Assembly (NCBI GenBank): GCA_041391225.1
Contig: JAWKOL010000004.1
Coordinates: 124,001-188,000 of the forward strand
Origin: RI-153 sp041391225
GTDB taxonomy: Bacteria; Chloroflexota; Anaerolineae; Caldilineales; Caldilineaceae
Direction: 5' to 3'
Length of the DNA: 64,000 nucleotides
Shown: piece after piece, positions 8,705-18,518 of the stretch
Layout: every line of letters starts with the position of its first letter
Numbering within the stretch: the stretch's first letter is position 1
Translations under genes and position numbers: made by a program
Notes under the pieces: generated by a model
The model's input: only the letters and a program-made list of their open reading frames with translations
What the model was told of the DNA's origin: nothing
Databases searched by the model: none

Positions 8705-9738
8705 ATGCAGACAGAACAGCCCAACCCAACACACGCAACCACCGCGACCAGCACAGCCGCATCTCCGTTACCGGCGGGGAAGGTGCCGGCACCGTTGCTG
8801 GCCAGTCTGCTTGACACGCTGCCCACCCAGCATCCACAATTGCTGCTCGGCCCTGGCATCGGCGAAGACGCCGCCGTCATCGACTTCGCGGCGGACAAAC
8901 TCCTCGTGGCCAAAAGCGATCCCATCACCTTTGCCACCGACGAAATCGGCTATTACGCCGTCAACGTCTGCGCCAACGATCTGGCCGTGACGGGCGCCAC
9001 GCCGCGCTTCTACCTACCCACCCTGCTCCTGCCCGAAGGCGCAACCACTGCCCACACGGTTGAAAGCATCTTCGCCCAACTGGCCGCTGCCTGCCGCCAA
9101 CTGGGGATCGTCGTCGCCGGCGGTCACAGCGAGATCACCGCCGCCGTCACCCAACCCGTCATTGCAGGGATGTTGCTGGGCGAGGTGGATCGCGCACGCG
9201 TCGTGCGTAGCGGCGGCTGCCGCCCCGGCGACGTCGTCCTACTGGCCGGTGTCTGCCCAGTGGAGGGGACAAGCATCGTCGCCCGCGAAAAACGCGCCGA
9301 TCTGCTGACGCGTGGCTGGGCAGCGGAACGCGTCGACGCCGCCGCTCGCTATCTCTACGAACCAGGGATCAGCGTCCTCGCGCCGGCGCTGGCCGCGGCG
9401 AACGCGCAGTACGTCACCGCCATGCACGATCCCACCGAAGGCGGCGTCGCCACTGGTCTGCTCGAACTGGCCATCGCTTCAGGCAACGGCCTCGAAGTCG
9501 ATCTCGACGCCATCCCCATCCCCGCGATTGCTGCCGAACTGTGCGCCGTCTACGGCCTGGATCCATGGGAACTATTGCTTCGGGCGCGCTGATCGCCACC
9601 GCTGCTCCACACAACGTCGGCGCGCTCCAATCCACGTGGCACAAAATGAAGATCGAAAGCACCGTCATCGGGCGTATCCTGACCGCGGACGAAGACATCT
9701 ACGCCAGCTCCGTAACGGTGAAGCGCGTGGATATGTAA
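8705..9738 (+). CDS. AIR synthase-related protein (HypE/SelD superfamily), one frameshift
   Basis: ATG 8705 is favoured over the upstream TTG at 8672. The product has the ATP-binding GIGEDAAVI motif, SDPITFATDEIGYYAVNVCANDLAVTGA, a GGHSEIT motif, GDVVLLAG and MHDPTEGGVATGLLELA, the conserved blocks of the AIRS N- and C-terminal domains. The frame shifts near 9577 and continues as ASGALIATA...TVIGRILTADEDIYASS to a stop at 9738. It lacks the C-terminal Cys motif of true HypE and the N-terminal Cys/Sec motif of SelD, so it is best called a paralogous kinase-like member of unknown substrate. No hydrogenase genes are nearby. Confidence 0.75.
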
Positions 9739-9790
9739 TGTTAAACCTGCAGATTGGGGGGGATTGTTGAGGTATATCGAAGGAATAGGA

Positions 9791-9900
9791 CGTAATTCGT
9801 AATTCGTAATTCGTAATGCGTGATGCGTAATTCTGCTTCGCCTGTATCGTCACGTTCAAAAAGGACGAATCATACTCAACGCACCACGAATTACGCAACA
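9791..9900. repeat. Palindromic repeat family B, copy 1
   Basis: Reiterated GTAATTCGTAAT/GATGCGTAAT words (9791-9833) with an inverse arm CACGAATTACGCAA (about 9885-9898). The TAA stop of the following minus-strand ligase gene lies inside the repeat. Related copies: about 14815-14889, 51736-51830, 52801-52906, 61164-61200. Confidence 0.7.
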
Positions 9901-11006
9901 TCCACAATCGTCTCCGCAATCAAATGCTCCACCACCGGCTTCAGATCCCCCTCGTGCGCGTCGTGGACACGCAGTTGACGGTCGGCGCTGGTGCCTGTCT
10001 GCAACATGCGGTAGATCGGTTCGATCTCGGCGCGGGAGCCGAGTTCGTCGATTTCCTCGGCGAGGAGGTCGAGCAGTTCGCGCACAAGGGAGCGGGCGGG
10101 CAGTTCGATCTGCTTACCGAAGTCGATGAGTTTGCCATCGAGACCGTAGCGGGCGGCGCGCCACTTGTTTTCGTCGAGCAGTTCTTTGCGATAGACGCGG
10201 AACGAGATATTCTGGCGGCGCAGCTTCCAGTGCCACAGGATCATCGCTTGGCAGAGCGCAGCGATTGCAATGGCCTCGTCCACACGGGTGCAGATGTCGC
10301 AGACGCGGAACTCCAGCGTGGGGTAGTTGTGGTGCGGGCGCACGTCCCACCAGATCTTGCTGGCGTCGGGGATGCAGCCCGTGTCCACAAGCGTGCGGAT
10401 GATCCGTTCGTATTCGGCGGGTGAGCGGTAGATGTCGGGGATGCCGCTGCGCGGGAAGTCCTCGAAGACGACGGCGCGGTAGCTCTTCAAACCGGTCTTG
10501 CGCCCCGACCAGAACGGACTGCTCGTGCTCAACGCCAGCATGTGAGGCAGCATGTAACGCACCACATTCATGGCGTCGACAGCGAATTCGGGGTCTTCGA
10601 TGCCGATGTGGATGTGCATACCGAAAATGAGCAACCGCTGCGCCAACACCTGCATCTCTTGCATAACGCCCAGGTAGCGGGGGAAGGGTGTCACCTGTTG
10701 CTCGCCCCACTTGCTCATGGGGTGGGTGGCGGCGGCGACGATGGCGAGTCCTTTGTCGCTGGCCAGACGGTGGATGAAGGCGCGCTGCTTGATCAGTTCC
10801 TCTTTGGCCTGGGCGGGCGTCTGGCACACGGGCGTGCCCAGTTCCACCATAGACTGATGCAATTCGGGCTTGATCTCGCGTTCCACCATCACCACTTTGC
10901 CGTCTTCGATGAACTGGGTGATGAACGAGCGCAGCAGCCCCGTTTCGGGGTCGACTACCTGATATTCTTCTTCGATGCCGATGCTCAAACTTGGGCGGTT
11001 GATCAT
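9891..11006 (-). CDS. GCS2-family carboxylate-amine ligase (YbdK-like), copy 2
   Basis: 371 residues. The N-terminal SIGIEEEYQVVDPETG carries the acidic metal/ATP motif of the glutamate-cysteine ligase type 2 (GCS2, COG2170) family. MVELGTPVCQTPAQA, MHIHIGIEDPE, SSPFWSGRKTGLKSYRA, WWDVRPHHNYPTLEFRVCD and ENKWRAARYGLDGKLIDFG are further family blocks. Members join a carboxylate to an amine with ATP hydrolysis; YbdK itself has only weak glutamate-cysteine ligase activity, so the physiological product is unknown. The ATG overlaps the stop of the paralogous ligase by 4 nt, so the two are translationally coupled. Last gene of the ligase cluster. Confidence 0.92.
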   Translation of the reverse strand: MINRPSLSIGIEEEYQVVDPETGLLRSFITQFIEDGKVVMVEREIKPELHQSMVELGTPVCQTPAQAKEELIKQRAFIHRLASDKGLAIVAAATHPMSKWGEQQVTPFPRYLGVMQEMQVLAQRLLIFGMHIHIGIEDPEFAVDAMNVVRYMLPHMLALSTSSPFWSGRKTGLKSYRAVVFEDFPRSGIPDIYRSPAEYERIIRTLVDTGCIPDASKIWWDVRPHHNYPTLEFRVCDICTRVDEAIAIAALCQAMILWHWKLRRQNISFRVYRKELLDENKWRAARYGLDGKLIDFGKQIELPARSLVRELLDLLAEEIDELGSRAEIEPIYRMLQTGTSADRQLRVHDAHEGDLKPVVEHLIAETIVDVA

Positions 11007-12136
11007 GCCAATTTCTCCGTCTCTGCGATCAGATAATCGACCAGCGCTTTGTTGTCCTGTCCATGTTCCTGCCAGTACTTCACCTGCAAGTCGGCGCTCG
11101 ATCCACGATTCAGCATGGTGTGGATGTGTTCGATCTCGGCGCGGCTGCCCAGGCGGTCGGCGATGGGTTCGACGCGCTCAACCAGTTCGCGGATGAGATC
11201 ACGCACGTCCACTTCTTGCTCGATGCCGAAGTCGATGAGTTTGCCTTCCAGCCCGTAGCGCAGCGCCCGCCATTTGTTCTCGGCGATGAGGATGCGCTCG
11301 TAGAGGCGGAAGGTCATGTTGCGCTGGCGCAGATCGACCATCCAGGCGACGATGGCCTGCACCAATGCGGTCATGGCGAGGACGTCTTCGATATTGGGCA
11401 TCATGTCGCAGATGCGGATCTCCAGCGTGGGGAAGCGGTGATGCGGGCGGATGTCCCACCAGATGTGGCCGGGGCCGGGGATGCTATTGGTGCGGATCAA
11501 CGTTTCGACATATTCTTCGTAGGCGTGGTAGCTGCGGAATTCACCGGGAATGCCGGTGCGGGGCAGGGCGTCGAGGAGGACGGCGCGATAGCTCTTCAGC
11601 CCGGTGTTGCGCCCCAGCCAGAAGGGCGATGAGCTTGCCAGGCAGAGGATGTGGGGCAGCAGGTAGCGCATGCCCGTCATCACGTCGATGGCGAGATCGC
11701 GGTCTTCGACGCCGATGTGGATGTCCATGCCGAAGGCGAGCAGGCGGCGCGAGATGATCTGGGCGTCTTCGAGTAGAGCGCGGTAGCGGTGGGCGAGGCG
11801 TCGCGGCTGCTCGACGCCCAATGGCTGAACGGATGTGTCCCCGCGGCGGCGCACTTTGAAGCCGTAAGTCTGCCCCAATTCGAGCATCTTCGAGCGGATG
11901 CGCACCAGTTCGGCGCGTGCGCCCTTCACGTCTTCGCAGACGGGGGTGCCAACTTCAATGGAATCGGCGCCGATGCGGTGGGCAAAATCCAGATCAGGGC
12001 GTCGCTCACGCACCAGCATCTGCTCCCGACTCATGGATTGGCTCAGAAAGCCCAGCAGTTCGCGGCTGTCGGGATCGATGAGCTGATACTCTTCCTCGAT
12101 GCCGATGTTGAAGCTCGGCTGCTTGTAATACGCCAT
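11003..12136 (-). CDS. GCS2-family carboxylate-amine ligase (YbdK-like), copy 1
   Basis: 377 residues. NIGIEEEYQLIDPDSRE, SIEVGTPVCEDVKGA, MDIHIGVEDRD, SSPFWLGRNTGLKSYRA, WWDIRPHHRFPTLEIRICD and ENKWRALRYGLEGKLIDFG match the GCS2 family block by block with the downstream copy, showing an old tandem duplication; differences are spread over the whole length. It starts 15 nt after the circularly permuted ATP-grasp gene and overlaps the second ligase by 4 nt. Likely a heteromeric or two-step amide-forming pair; substrates are unknown. A true cysteine-glutamate role is possible but nothing in the cluster points to glutathione. Confidence 0.92.
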   Translation of the reverse strand: MAYYKQPSFNIGIEEEYQLIDPDSRELLGFLSQSMSREQMLVRERRPDLDFAHRIGADSIEVGTPVCEDVKGARAELVRIRSKMLELGQTYGFKVRRRGDTSVQPLGVEQPRRLAHRYRALLEDAQIISRRLLAFGMDIHIGVEDRDLAIDVMTGMRYLLPHILCLASSSPFWLGRNTGLKSYRAVLLDALPRTGIPGEFRSYHAYEEYVETLIRTNSIPGPGHIWWDIRPHHRFPTLEIRICDMMPNIEDVLAMTALVQAIVAWMVDLRQRNMTFRLYERILIAENKWRALRYGLEGKLIDFGIEQEVDVRDLIRELVERVEPIADRLGSRAEIEHIHTMLNRGSSADLQVKYWQEHGQDNKALVDYLIAETEKLA

Positions 12137-12151
12137 ACTTCTCTCCTAAAG

Positions 12152-13525
12152 TTACTTCGGCTCTACCACAAAGACGGGCACGATCGATCCGCCGCCCGCG
12201 GTGACGTTGAGCAGCGTGACGCTGCTCAGCCGCGTGAGGCAACCGGTGACAGAGTGGCCGCGGAAGAGGAAGGGATCACAGTCCACCAGCCGCTGCGAAA
12301 TCACGAGTTTGCCTTCAACATCCATCGTGGGGAAGTCTTCGTAGGCGATGACGGCGCGCTCTTGGACCACACTGGGGTTGGAGAGCGCATCTTGCAGGGC
12401 GGCGTCCCATGCGTCTTGCGGGGTTTCCCAACCGATGATCACACCTTTGCCGCCGTACTCGTCGTTGGGTTTTAGGACGAGGTGATCCCGGTTGTCGCTG
12501 GCCCAGGGCAGCAGATCGATGGGGTTGCCGTCCACGTCGAAGGTGCTGCGTTCCTCCACGGTGCGCGTCCACGGCACGTGGGCCAGGATCGTTTGGCGTT
12601 CCTCGGGCGTGAGCAGGTGGGCGTTGCGCTCGTCTGTGGCGACGGCGAAGCTGGCTTTCTTGTGCAGCACCTTGCACGTGTACGGGTTCATCACGCAGAT
12701 GGCGCGCGCTTCCAGCGCCCGCACGATGGGGTGATCCAGCCCATAGCGTTCGAGGAGTTCGGTGATGAGGACGCGTTTGTAGATGAAGTCCACGGCCACG
12801 CCGTTGGCGAACATCTGTCCGTGCTCGAAGGTCAGCTCGTCGGGTGTGCAAATGACGGCGTTGACGCCGTTCTGCGCGAAGTACTCGACGAAGAGGTGGA
12901 ATTCGGTGGTGGTGGGTACGCCGTCCCAGTCGACGATGGCGATGTCGGGCAGTTTGTCGCGGTTGCCGCGCCATTCGTAGTAGATGCTCAGGATCGCTTC
13001 CAGCGCAGCAAAGCGGCTTTCGAGCAGACGCAAGTTGTAGCGCTTCGCCATCTCCTGCATCACCGGGATCTGACTGAAGCGCGCGCCCAACACGTCTTCG
13101 TAGGCCATGCCGGCGGGGCTTTCACCGTTGAACTCCACGTAGTTGAGCACGCGCGAGCCACCGCCGTTCCTGGCAAAGAAGCTGTCCAGCCGCGCCGTGG
13201 GGATGGGCGTGGCGTAGCCGTGATCCAGCCCGACCAGGTATTCTTCGTCCGCGGTGAGGTGAACCTGGCGGCGCAAGGACTTGTCCTCAAGCATCATGCG
13301 GCCCAGGCGGTCGAAGGCGCGCAGCACCACCGTCGTCTGCTGCTTCAGGTACTCCCATTCTGCCGGGCTGTAGAAAAGCGGCCGCAGCACCGTACACAGG
13401 GGACGCTCGCCGAAGGTGAGTTTGTCGGCGCGCAAGGCGGGGATCAGCGCGTCCCAGCTATTCTGGGCCATGTCGCCGCGGTGGAGGATGTCGTGGTAAT
13501 GGTGAATTGGGTCTGATGAATTCAT
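12152..13525 (-). CDS. Circularly permuted ATP-grasp (type 2, DUF404/DUF407-like) ligase
   Basis: 457 residues from ATG 13525 (MNSSDPIHHYHD); upstream codons in the same frame are less convincing. Diagnostic segments are YVEFNGESPAGMAYED, DIAIVDWDGVPTTTEF, LLPWASDNRDHLVLKPNDEYGGKGV (the ATP-binding lysine and glycine-rich loop) and VVQERA. This order is that of circularly permuted ATP-grasp proteins related to glutathionylspermidine synthase and the DUF404/DUF407 group, which form amide bonds. It lies 15 nt upstream of the first GCS2 ligase, so the three form a tight unit. The substrate is unknown. Confidence 0.85.
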   Translation of the reverse strand: MNSSDPIHHYHDILHRGDMAQNSWDALIPALRADKLTFGERPLCTVLRPLFYSPAEWEYLKQQTTVVLRAFDRLGRMMLEDKSLRRQVHLTADEEYLVGLDHGYATPIPTARLDSFFARNGGGSRVLNYVEFNGESPAGMAYEDVLGARFSQIPVMQEMAKRYNLRLLESRFAALEAILSIYYEWRGNRDKLPDIAIVDWDGVPTTTEFHLFVEYFAQNGVNAVICTPDELTFEHGQMFANGVAVDFIYKRVLITELLERYGLDHPIVRALEARAICVMNPYTCKVLHKKASFAVATDERNAHLLTPEERQTILAHVPWTRTVEERSTFDVDGNPIDLLPWASDNRDHLVLKPNDEYGGKGVIIGWETPQDAWDAALQDALSNPSVVQERAVIAYEDFPTMDVEGKLVISQRLVDCDPFLFRGHSVTGCLTRLSSVTLLNVTAGGGSIVPVFVVEPK

Positions 13526-13823
13526 GACAGTTGGCCGTTCACTGTTAGCAATTAAGGCAGATCTGGTAAACTCTATGAATGGATGACAAGCTGCCATCAA
13601 TGTCTAGCCAGAGTCTCAGATGTTTATAAAAATATCTTCGGGGTGTGCCCCGCAATGCGTGGCACACAAGACTGCGTACAATCAGGTCGTGACAACTGCG
13701 TACTGCCACGAGCTTACTCCGTTACTACTTGCTTACTCCGTTACTACTTTTTGAATGCGACAACACTCTAGAAGCGAAAACAACATCCTCGACATCTACC
13801 TGCCAGTTGCTACCTGCCAGCTG
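13526..13823. other. 298-nt AT-richer gap inside the ligase cluster
   Basis: No gene is seen. It contains a small hairpin (GTGTGCC/GGCACAC, around 13650-13675), direct repeats of TTACTCCGTTACTACTT (about 13718-13751), and short CTACCTGCCAG repeats near 13797-13820. It probably holds the promoter for the minus-strand ATP-grasp/GCS2 genes downstream. Confidence 0.4.
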
Positions 13824-14750
<927 letters not shown>

Positions 14751-14814
14751 GATGATCTCCTTGCGCGCCGGTTAGCCGTCGATGTAAATCGTCTTTTCTG
14801 CGAAATGAGTGATT

Positions 14815-14889
14815 CGTGATCCGTGACGAGTAAGTTGCTCAACAAGATCTCTGGATTACGCATTACGGATTACTCGTTCTGCATTCTGC
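14815..14889. repeat. Palindromic repeat family B, copy 2
   Basis: GTGATCCGTGACGAGTAA at the left and ATTACGCATTACGGATTACT at the right, directly abutting the stop codon of the esterase gene at 14890. Confidence 0.55.
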
Positions 14890-15606
14890 CTACGCCCCAC
14901 CAATGTACGCCCTCACCATCTGCTGCCAATACGGCCAATCGTGCGCCCAGCCGTCCCATTCGCGTAGGGCGTTGCCGATGCCTTTGGCCCACAGTTCACC
15001 GCTCAGGCGTCGATTCTCGTTGATGTGTGGATCTGTTTTGCCGATAGCCAGGATAATGTCCAAATGCTGCAATTGACCGATCACATTGGGATCGCTGAGC
15101 CGCGGCACAAAGTGAAGCGGCGTGTGGTAGTAGATCGTCTCATCGTAGTAGCCGTCGAAGAAGCTGGTCATGTCATATTTGCCGCTCATGCCCAGCACGC
15201 GCCCGAACAAATGCGGATGACGCAGCCCAATGTTGACGGCGTGATACGCGCCGAAACTACAGCCCAACGCCATTAAGAACGGGTTGTCGTTGATCTGACG
15301 CGTCAACGGCAGCACTTCGTTGAGGATGTACTCCTCGTACTGCACATGACGTTGAATGCGCCCCGACGGGTGCGCCCAACGGCAGTAGAAGCTCTCGTCG
15401 TCCACACTATCGAGGCAGAAAAGTTGCAGCGCGCCGCCGTTGAGCTGATCCGCCAGCGCGCCCACCATGCCCCGATCCTCAAATTCAAAAAAGCGCCCGC
15501 GACTGGTGGGGAAGACCAGCGCACGCGCCCCCGCATGACCAAAGATCAACAACTCCATGTCCCGATTCAAACGGGGACTGTACCAGCGATGATGCTCCCG
15601 ATACAT
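14890..15606 (-). CDS. Esterase-D-type alpha/beta hydrolase
   Basis: 238 residues. EHHRWYSPRLNRDMELLIFGHAGARALVFPTSRGRFFEFEDRG is the entry of a putative esterase (PF00756-like) fold. The nucleophile elbow is ALGCSFGAYHA (Ser), and GWAHDWPYW near the C-terminus supplies the likely catalytic His; the Asp is probably in GKTDPHINENR. No signal peptide is visible, so it is cytoplasmic. It begins 28 nt after the zinc-ribbon subtilase and precedes the ATP-grasp gene. In the cluster it may release or hydrolyse an ester or thioester intermediate, which is inference. Confidence 0.85.
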   Translation of the reverse strand: MYREHHRWYSPRLNRDMELLIFGHAGARALVFPTSRGRFFEFEDRGMVGALADQLNGGALQLFCLDSVDDESFYCRWAHPSGRIQRHVQYEEYILNEVLPLTRQINDNPFLMALGCSFGAYHAVNIGLRHPHLFGRVLGMSGKYDMTSFFDGYYDETIYYHTPLHFVPRLSDPNVIGQLQHLDIILAIGKTDPHINENRRLSGELWAKGIGNALREWDGWAHDWPYWQQMVRAYIGGA

Positions 15607-15634
15607 GATAACCTGCCTGGATGGATTGAGTTTT

Positions 15635-17500
15635 CTAGATGTTTATCACGCTATGAGGATGTCGAAAACCGCTTTCGGCTCGCAGCGCGTTTTCGGCGTC
15701 ACAGATCCAGCGCACGCTGCCGTCGGCGTCGGTGATCCAGAATCGGTAGAGGTAACCGCCGGGTGGCAGGAGGAAGACACCGTGCCACCAACCATTGCGC
15801 GCCGGCTGGAGGAAAATCGCATCGTGGCGCCAGCCGTTGAAGGAACCGGTCAGGGCGACACGGTGCGCCGCAGGCGCCAGACAGCCCAGGTAAACTGCGG
15901 CCCATCGATCATGATCCACATCGACCTTGTCCGTTGTTGCTACTTTAACCGGGATCGATAGATTGCGCAACCCATTCGCCTGGAGCCGCTCCCCACTGAT
16001 GGGATAGCCGTAGAGGAGGCCCCCAGAGGCCCGCAACGCATACGCCACCGCCGACGCGGGAACCAACAGCCCCTCACCTTTGCGCTCCGGCGGCAGGTGA
16101 TAGAGTGGGTGCGCCGACGCCGTGATCAGTTGCTTGATCTGATACGGGTTCAGGTTGGGATTGGCTTGGATCATCTGCGCGGCCACGGCGGCCACCTGCG
16201 GCGCGGCCACGCTGGTGCCGTCCACATGCTGGTAATGACGGTGGATGAACTTGTGCGCGTTCATGCGTTCCAGCAACGCCTGGTGAAGTTGTTCCGCTCG
16301 GGCCTGGCGGATCTCCGGCTCGAAATCCAACACCGTGCGCCATGTGTACGCAATCTCGGCAGCGGTGTTCACGTTGCCGGCCACGAACGCATCCCACGCC
16401 TGGCCCAAGATCCACATCTCACGAAAGATCGGGCTGACGGGCAGCACCGGCGCGGGGACCCACTTTGCCGGCGCCACCACTTCGGGCTTGGCAATCTGCA
16501 AAGAATCGACGTAGACCGGCCCCCAATTGTGGTGATAGCCCTGGTAGCGCGCCGTCTCGTCAGGACGATCCAGGCGGATGCGGCGGTTGCCGTCGTCCAC
16601 GCCGCCCACGGTGACAGCCGACGGCGCCTGCGCTGGGGCGACCAACTCGCCGCGGTTGCTGTTCCCAGCCGCAGCGACAACCACCACACCGCGACGGGTC
16701 AACTCCTCCACGGCGACACACACGTCATTCTCCCACCAACCCTGCGGACGGTCACCGCCGACGCTGATGTTGACCACGCGCACGTCGTAGCACAGCCAAT
16801 TGTCCTCGCGTAGGAGCCACTGCAAGGCGCGGGCGATCTCATGTTCGGGGATGGCGCCGTCGGCACGCCCAATCTTGATGGGCAGCAACTCAGCCTCAGG
16901 AGCAAACCCGCGATAGTAGCCGCCGCTCAGAAGACCATTCCCCACAGCCACGGCGCTGGTCATCTGGCCGTGCCAACTGTTGGGCGCGTCGCTCCACAAG
17001 CTGGGCGACTCGATGCCGGTGCGTTCGCTGCCCTCGAACAGGTTCAGGTACTCACGGATACGCAACGGTTGCTGTTCGAGCAGCCGACGCGTGCGCCCGA
17101 CATCGGCGTTGCTGTGTTCCAAATCGAGGACGGCGGGCCTGCCGTCGATCAAATCGGGGTTGGGGTAGTAGCCGCTGTCGATGAAGGCAATGGTGACGCC
17201 GCGCCCAGTGAAGTAGCCGTGATCGGGCAGCCGCTCGGGCAACGACAGGATGGTCATTTCGTTGGGGTGATAGTAGGGAAAACCGACGGAATCGGGGCCG
17301 TCGTAGTGCAGCGTTTCGGCGGAACGGAGGGCGATCTGCCGCTCGGCATAGTGGACAGCGCAACCGGGGCAGATCCCCTGGCTCGAAAACCAGCCTGGAT
17401 GCTCGTCCTGGACGCGAAGGATTACAGCCGGGGTCAGTTCAGGGTGCTGCGCCAATCTCGACAGGGGATTGGGTTGCCCGCAGAGAGGGCAGTGGATCAC
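15635..17500 (-). CDS. Zinc-ribbon / subtilase / glycogen-binding-like fusion
   Basis: 621 residues from a GTG at 17500. Cys4, Cys7, Cys44 and Cys47 (CPLC...CPGC) form a zinc ribbon. The S8 domain has Asp108 (AFIDSGY), His177 (SWHGQM), Asn280 (AAAGNSN) and Ser430 (GTSVAAP), all intact. A C-terminal domain (about 540-621: VALTGSFNGWRHDAIFL...GGYLYRFWITDADG) matches the AMPK/CBM48 glycogen-binding E-set fold including the GSFNGW turn. There is no signal peptide, so the protease appears cytoplasmic. The upstream small gene's TAG overlaps the start (TAGTG), so both are translated together. The esterase follows after 28 nt. The architecture is unusual and its role in the ligase cluster is unknown. 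Confidence 0.85.
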   Translation of the reverse strand: MIHCPLCGQPNPLSRLAQHPELTPAVILRVQDEHPGWFSSQGICPGCAVHYAERQIALRSAETLHYDGPDSVGFPYYHPNEMTILSLPERLPDHGYFTGRGVTIAFIDSGYYPNPDLIDGRPAVLDLEHSNADVGRTRRLLEQQPLRIREYLNLFEGSERTGIESPSLWSDAPNSWHGQMTSAVAVGNGLLSGGYYRGFAPEAELLPIKIGRADGAIPEHEIARALQWLLREDNWLCYDVRVVNISVGGDRPQGWWENDVCVAVEELTRRGVVVVAAAGNSNRGELVAPAQAPSAVTVGGVDDGNRRIRLDRPDETARYQGYHHNWGPVYVDSLQIAKPEVVAPAKWVPAPVLPVSPIFREMWILGQAWDAFVAGNVNTAAEIAYTWRTVLDFEPEIRQARAEQLHQALLERMNAHKFIHRHYQHVDGTSVAAPQVAAVAAQMIQANPNLNPYQIKQLITASAHPLYHLPPERKGEGLLVPASAVAYALRASGGLLYGYPISGERLQANGLRNLSIPVKVATTDKVDVDHDRWAAVYLGCLAPAAHRVALTGSFNGWRHDAIFLQPARNGWWHGVFLLPPGGYLYRFWITDADGSVRWICDAENALRAESGFRHPHSVINI

Positions 17501-17925
17501 TACGGCGTCTCCTCGTCGTCTTCGTCGGAGAAGAGTTGAGCCAGGCCGACGCCGAAACCGGCGTCACCTGCTTCGGGGTTGCGGAATTCGAGTACCAGGT
17601 CAAATTCCTGGCGGTCGAGCGTCTCGGTTGCCTCGCCGAAGCCTTGTGTCAATTCAGCCACCATGCGGTAGGTTGCGCCGGGCTGGATTGGATCCTTGAG
17701 GTGGAAGGTGTTGTTGAGCCGAACATCGGTCTGCGCCAAGAGGAGCAGGCTGTTGTTCTCGCTGCCGTTGGGGTTGAGCAGGCGAAACTCCACATTGGGT
17801 TCCGCGCCCTGCTTGGCGGGCAGCCACACCCGTACCCACAGCCGCCTCAAATCGGGGTAGGGGTAGATCAAAATGTGTTTGAAACGCAGCGGTTCGGCGT
17901 CGTCGAAGAGATTGATTTCGGTCAT
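17500..17925 (-). CDS. Small beta-rich acidic protein, first gene of the cluster
   Basis: 141 residues from ATG 17925 (MTEINLFDDAEPLRFKHIL). Alternating hydrophobic strands (LWVRVWLPA, NVEFRLLNP, YRMVAELTQG, FDLVLEFRN) suggest an Ig/CARDB-like beta-sandwich. The tail is acidic (LFSDEDDEETP). No family is recognised and there is no signal peptide or helix. It is translationally coupled to the zinc-ribbon subtilase by a TAGTG overlap, so it is a likely partner, substrate or regulator of that protease. An upstream in-frame start at 17973 would add repeat-derived residues and is rejected. Confidence 0.75.
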   Translation of the reverse strand: MTEINLFDDAEPLRFKHILIYPYPDLRRLWVRVWLPAKQGAEPNVEFRLLNPNGSENNSLLLLAQTDVRLNNTFHLKDPIQPGATYRMVAELTQGFGEATETLDRQEFDLVLEFRNPEAGDAGFGVGLAQLFSDEDDEETP

Positions 17926-17929
17926 GGTG

Positions 17930-18067
17930 GTTGGCGTGATTTGTGATTGGTGATTGGTGATTGGGGTTCTCAATTGGCGAACGGGTGGACATTCAACGGT
18001 CTTGTAGCGCGACGATGCACAGCGCGCACATACCCGTTCTTAGTCCAAATCACCAATCTCCAATCCT
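17930..18067. repeat. ATTGGTGATTGG-type palindromic repeat (family C)
   Basis: TGATTGGTGATTGGTGATTG near 17938-17960 and inverse words (AAATCACCAATCTCCAATCC) near 18047-18067, between the cluster promoter region and repeat A copy 2. Similar words recur at 24863-24892, 46750-46810 and 57300-57330. Confidence 0.55.
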
Positions 18068-18088
18068 AAGGAGATTTCAAAATTTTAT

Positions 18089-18218
18089 TGATCCACGAAG
18101 GCACACGAAGAGGTGAAGAGAGGGACACGGATTTCAGGATTTGTCGGACAGCAGAGCGGAAAGGCTTTCTGCTTGTTCTTTTCTGCCTTCGTGTCTCTTC
18201 GTGTGGCTTCGTGGATCA
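18089..18218. repeat. Dispersed palindromic repeat, family A, copy 2
   Basis: Begins TGATCCACGAAGGCACACGA and ends GGCTTCGTGGATCA; the interior has GGACACGGATTTCAGGA. Lies just downstream of the 3' end of the minus-strand tRNA-Sec. Confidence 0.85.
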
Positions 18219-18251
18219 TTATTTCTCTGGTTTCTCCTAATCACTATTCGT

Positions 18252-18347
18252 CGGGAAGGCATGGGAGTCGAACCCACCGCCGCCGGCTCTGCGCCGCCTG
18301 CCACTGATTTTGAAGACCAGGGCGCCCACCGGGACACATGCCCTCCC
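18252..18347 (-). tRNA. selC: tRNA-Sec (anticodon UCA)
   Basis: A 96-nt cloverleaf on the minus strand. An 8-bp acceptor (GGGAGGGC at 18347-18340 with GCCTTCCC at 18260-18253, one G-T), a 6-bp D stem GTGTCC/GGGCGC with a 4-nt CGGT loop, an anticodon stem CTGGT/ATCAG around the loop CTTCAAA (anticodon TCA), a long variable arm, and T-arm GTGGG-TTCGACT-CCCAT. The 8-bp acceptor, 6-bp D stem and extended variable arm are the hallmarks of bacterial selenocysteine tRNA. The discriminator is G and CCA is not encoded. No selA, selB or selD is in the window. Confidence 0.93.
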
Positions 18348-18518
18348 GCCGACAATTGTACCGGATGGAACGACCGCGGACAAAAACGGCGACGACGGAC
18401 GAATTGTCACCTGCATATTCGGCCACTTGCCACCTGCCACCCGATACGTGATAAAATGATCCCTTGTTGTCTTCATGTGTTTCACCCTGCTTACTTCGCG
18501 TTCGTCCGAGGAAAATCT

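Noticed and set aside
8705..9738. Possible selD because tRNA-Sec is in the window
   Set aside because: Lacks the SelD N-terminal Cys/Sec and Lys motif and matches the HypE/AIRS group better.
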